Positions 62,901 to 64,000 of a stretch of DNA of 64,000 nucleotides are shown here, piece by piece. Position 1 is the first letter of the stretch. Each line of letters starts with the position of its first letter. The position numbers and the translations under genes are program-made. Below the pieces are notes generated by a model. That model worked only from the letters and a program-made list of their open reading frames with translations, searched no databases and was not told the origin of the DNA. The stretch is from assembly GCF_000286835.2 (NCBI RefSeq), contig NZ_AJYD02000038.1:2647071-2711070 (forward strand). The letters run 5' to 3'. The DNA is from Enterovibrio norvegicus FF-33. GTDB lineage: Bacteria; Pseudomonadota; Gammaproteobacteria; Enterobacterales; Vibrionaceae.

Positions 62901-64000
62901 GCATCAGCGTTTAATGCCGCCTCTCCAGCGTCTTGCGGCAGTTATGCATACAGTGATTATGATGGTGATGGGCAATCAGAATTTGCAACAACCAAATCGA
63001 CTCGCACACAATTGGTAACAGAAGCTGCAGAGAACTTCTGGAAAATTGGCGCACTCAACGTTTCAACAACAACCATCGCTGACGAAGATAGCAATTTAAT
63101 TCGCACAGTAGAAAATAGCTTTAACTACGATGGCAAGGGTCTACTTCAAGCGAACACAACGCGTGCATCGGAATACGGAACATCAAGCTCAATCTCTTCC
63201 GCTAAATATCTGACTAACGCATTTAAGTACGACGCGTATGGCAATGTGATCGAAACCAAATTGACAGGTTCTAATATTGACCATGCACGTATTTCCACAT
63301 CGACTTATGACGCCAATAGCCTGTTTCCGAAAACACAAACCAACGCCAAGGGTCACACCACTACCTTTACTTACGACAATAACGGGCTATTGAAGCAATC
63401 CAAAAGTCCTCTCGCTGGCCGAACCGTTAGCTACAACTATGATGCCTTCCAACGCTTAACCAGCGAGACCCGACCTGGTTCAAATAACACAATCAGCCAC
63501 AACTACAAGCTTGATACTGCGTGCTTCGCTGCAACGCCTAGAACGGCATCCTGCGCACAAACCAGCGCGGCTAATCGTGGCACTGTCATCACCCACTTTG
63601 ACTATGCAGGTCATGAAATTCGTAGTCTTCATCAAGGTTTTAATGGCGAGTGGATCGTTAGAGACAACAATTGGGACAGAAGTGGCCGCAAAGTGTCAGC
63701 AACGCGCCCAAGGTTCCTCAATGATACGGCTATTTCTGTTGTCAATTTCCAATACGACGAACTGCACCGCGAAACACACAAAGACGAACCAGCAGCAAAG
63801 GGCGGCAGAGCCAGATTCAAAACCGCCTATACAGGGTTTGTTACCTCGCTGACTGATGCGCGTGGTTTCAACCACAGCACCACCCAAAACGTGCTGGGGC
63901 ATATTCTTCGTAAAGACGAACCAGACAGTGCTTTCCAAACGTATGCTTACTACCCAGATGGCAAGCTCAAAGAGACCACAGATTCTTCAGGTAATGTCAC
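60000..64000 (+). CDS. SpvB/TcdB-N and Rhs-repeat secreted protein (3' truncated by window)
   Basis: The frame starting at ATG 60000 stays open to the window end (over 1330 codons). A hydrophobic leader (~20-40) is followed by a SpvB-like N-terminal region (GDFSVSGGEATYSLPISVSPGRAG and GMGWSIGGLSAITRC). Between ~450 and 640 several FG-GAP/VCBS-type calcium-loop motifs occur (DFNGDGKE, DLNNDGIDD, DINNDGLPD, DINNDGYPE, DINGDGWAD). The part after ~1000 shows YD/Rhs repeats (YDAYGNVIE, YDNNGLLKQ, YNYDAFQRL). Proteins of this design are toxin-delivery shells or polymorphic toxins whose toxic domain is at the C-terminus, here out of view. Confidence 0.85.
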   Translation, partial: MDICSSVVGAPKNTTLLIKWVAVFLGTLIAFTFPISSHALTSSTGKTAVLAGDFSVSGGEATYSLPISVSPGRAGHQPSLSLEYRSDSPNGNLGMGWSIGGLSAITRCGKNLATDGRWGGVQFNTDDRYCLDGKRLIAITGKDGGHTTEYRLKENGYSKIISFGTAGSGPAYFKVWTKDGSVYEYGVTGDSRAELPGQAHVYKWALNKITDVTGNNSISFYYAENQTIGSHKIVSIDYIGGEILFGYGSRSDVTTSYLNGSSLIRNERLTSITTRDSANTVIGIYSPSYIYSSGTSRSLINGLNYCTNESCSTPIDFNWRFQKTASYTQTTSDLIQPRYIDSDRDGKLSSYGIVKRTKGLETCGDDIGPSHLNTVKHPSGHTTENNDDSFTLIGSIDSPSLSIQKWETTGRQHCQEEGEMHLSAVATPKDLCVEGNYSPSSDGVLSAYCKNNVAGDFNGDGKETIKQSFIKPSFTIDLNNDGIDDYAYKRAPNAFVYQLSGAGNDVKLEVASPVGLGYDVNINVVDINNDGLPDVVSYNPYPNQLRIYLNNGKGFLHTQTLSIHNNAIFETGELDFVDINNDGYPEYFKDGNFYKNNFGSIDASNIVKTIPLDNINSRHKNYSVNFPDINGDGWADTVITSAFRESSNYQTGAVTPNAIQHISSGGIQDKIYKIQESGVDYTINYKFATDASVHKQIHHFAYPYLNTTPRRFLVSNYSKAPKGYSPTSYSYFYEGARSHAKGYGFLGFQKITRTENAAIKTVISTTYEVNDGIIAGKPLSIIETRNGKKVGEQTFNYKKVARQGYGGQYYQIYANSITNIAYDLATQAVKRKELTTRTLDHFGNVVNEATDITSGIAKGGHFTTNTINQYLSSGVNSDHQIYDITSIQNIDNFESTLASFKAGLGRYCGSDGKIYFKPNDHIVLIHGEIDTPIVLQRYNSYYLYSTTGSSTDLDGLTTISGALTGITASAFNAASPASCGSYAYSDYDGDGQSEFATTKSTRTQLVTEAAENFWKIGALNVSTTTIADEDSNLIRTVENSFNYDGKGLLQANTTRASEYGTSSSISSAKYLTNAFKYDAYGNVIETKLTGSNIDHARISTSTYDANSLFPKTQTNAKGHTTTFTYDNNGLLKQSKSPLAGRTVSYNYDAFQRLTSETRPGSNNTISHNYKLDTACFAATPRTASCAQTSAANRGTVITHFDYAGHEIRSLHQGFNGEWIVRDNNWDRSGRKVSATRPRFLNDTAISVVNFQYDELHRETHKDEPAAKGGRARFKTAYTGFVTSLTDARGFNHSTTQNVLGHILRKDEPDSAFQTYAYYPDGKLKETTDSSGNV

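Overview
The window reads as a chromosomal segment of a marine gammaproteobacterium, most probably Vibrionaceae (the Vibrio/Grimontia/Enterovibrio neighbourhood). This rests on a TagA/StcE-like M66 protease, a VC0807-family membrane protein, a LuxI/LuxR pair, galTKM with a GalR-type regulator and a long-form pstSCAB operon. No rRNA is present, so the genus is inference.

Layout. 1-808: end of a two-component pair (histidine kinase fragment plus FixJ-type response regulator). 737-4962: a 4.15-kb AT-richer insertion bounded by a perfect 72-bp direct repeat made from the 3' end of the response-regulator gene. It carries three envelope-type genes (multi-pass membrane protein, periplasmic vWA protein, OmpA-like lipoprotein) and no recombinase. 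4997-13514: a catabolic cluster resembling ectoine utilisation (M24 hydrolase, TeaABC/UehABC-like TRAP transporter, M20 deacylase, Asp/Glu-racemase-like protein, AsnC regulator, diaminopropionate ammonia-lyase-like enzyme). 14008-23696: M66 metalloprotease, old yellow enzyme, GalR-type repressor and galTKM. 24036-25657: two small membrane proteins. 25782-28895: luxI, a RibD-like protein preceded by ~22-bp degenerate repeats, and luxR.

29065-52031 is the most interesting part: a biosynthetic and export locus without modular megasynthases. It has a fold-type III PLP decarboxylase, three KAS III-like enzymes with an unusual His in place of the third catalytic residue, two amino-acid-type adenylating enzymes, an exosortase-locus-like acyl ligase, an acyl carrier protein, a KS-fold protein that seems to lack its cysteine, an acyl-CoA dehydrogenase, a transglutaminase-like enzyme, two alpha/beta hydrolases, a MATE/MOP exporter and an RND pump. 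A stand-alone TIR-domain gene sits between its two operons. Both operon promoters and the luxI promoter carry a 20-bp lux-box-like element (CTGT-N8-ACAG), so I infer that the locus is quorum-sensing controlled by the nearby LuxI/LuxR.

52111-52344: tRNA-Ser(UGA) and a partial duplicate of its 3' end. 52529-57198: pstSCAB. 57516-59194: a degenerate low-molecular-weight phosphatase-like protein and a GAF-GGDEF protein with an altered active-site motif. 59526-64000: a small membrane-anchored protein and a very large SpvB/Rhs-type secreted protein that runs off the window end.

How the genes may work together: LuxI makes an acyl-homoserine lactone; LuxR with that signal binds the lux boxes and switches on luxI, the divergent decarboxylase/KAS III operons and the ACP operon; adenylating enzymes and KAS III-like enzymes build acyl or aminoacyl units on the ACP; the dehydrogenase desaturates one; the transglutaminase-like enzyme may form an amide with an amine supplied by the decarboxylase; MATE and RND pumps export the product. 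All product-level statements are inference.
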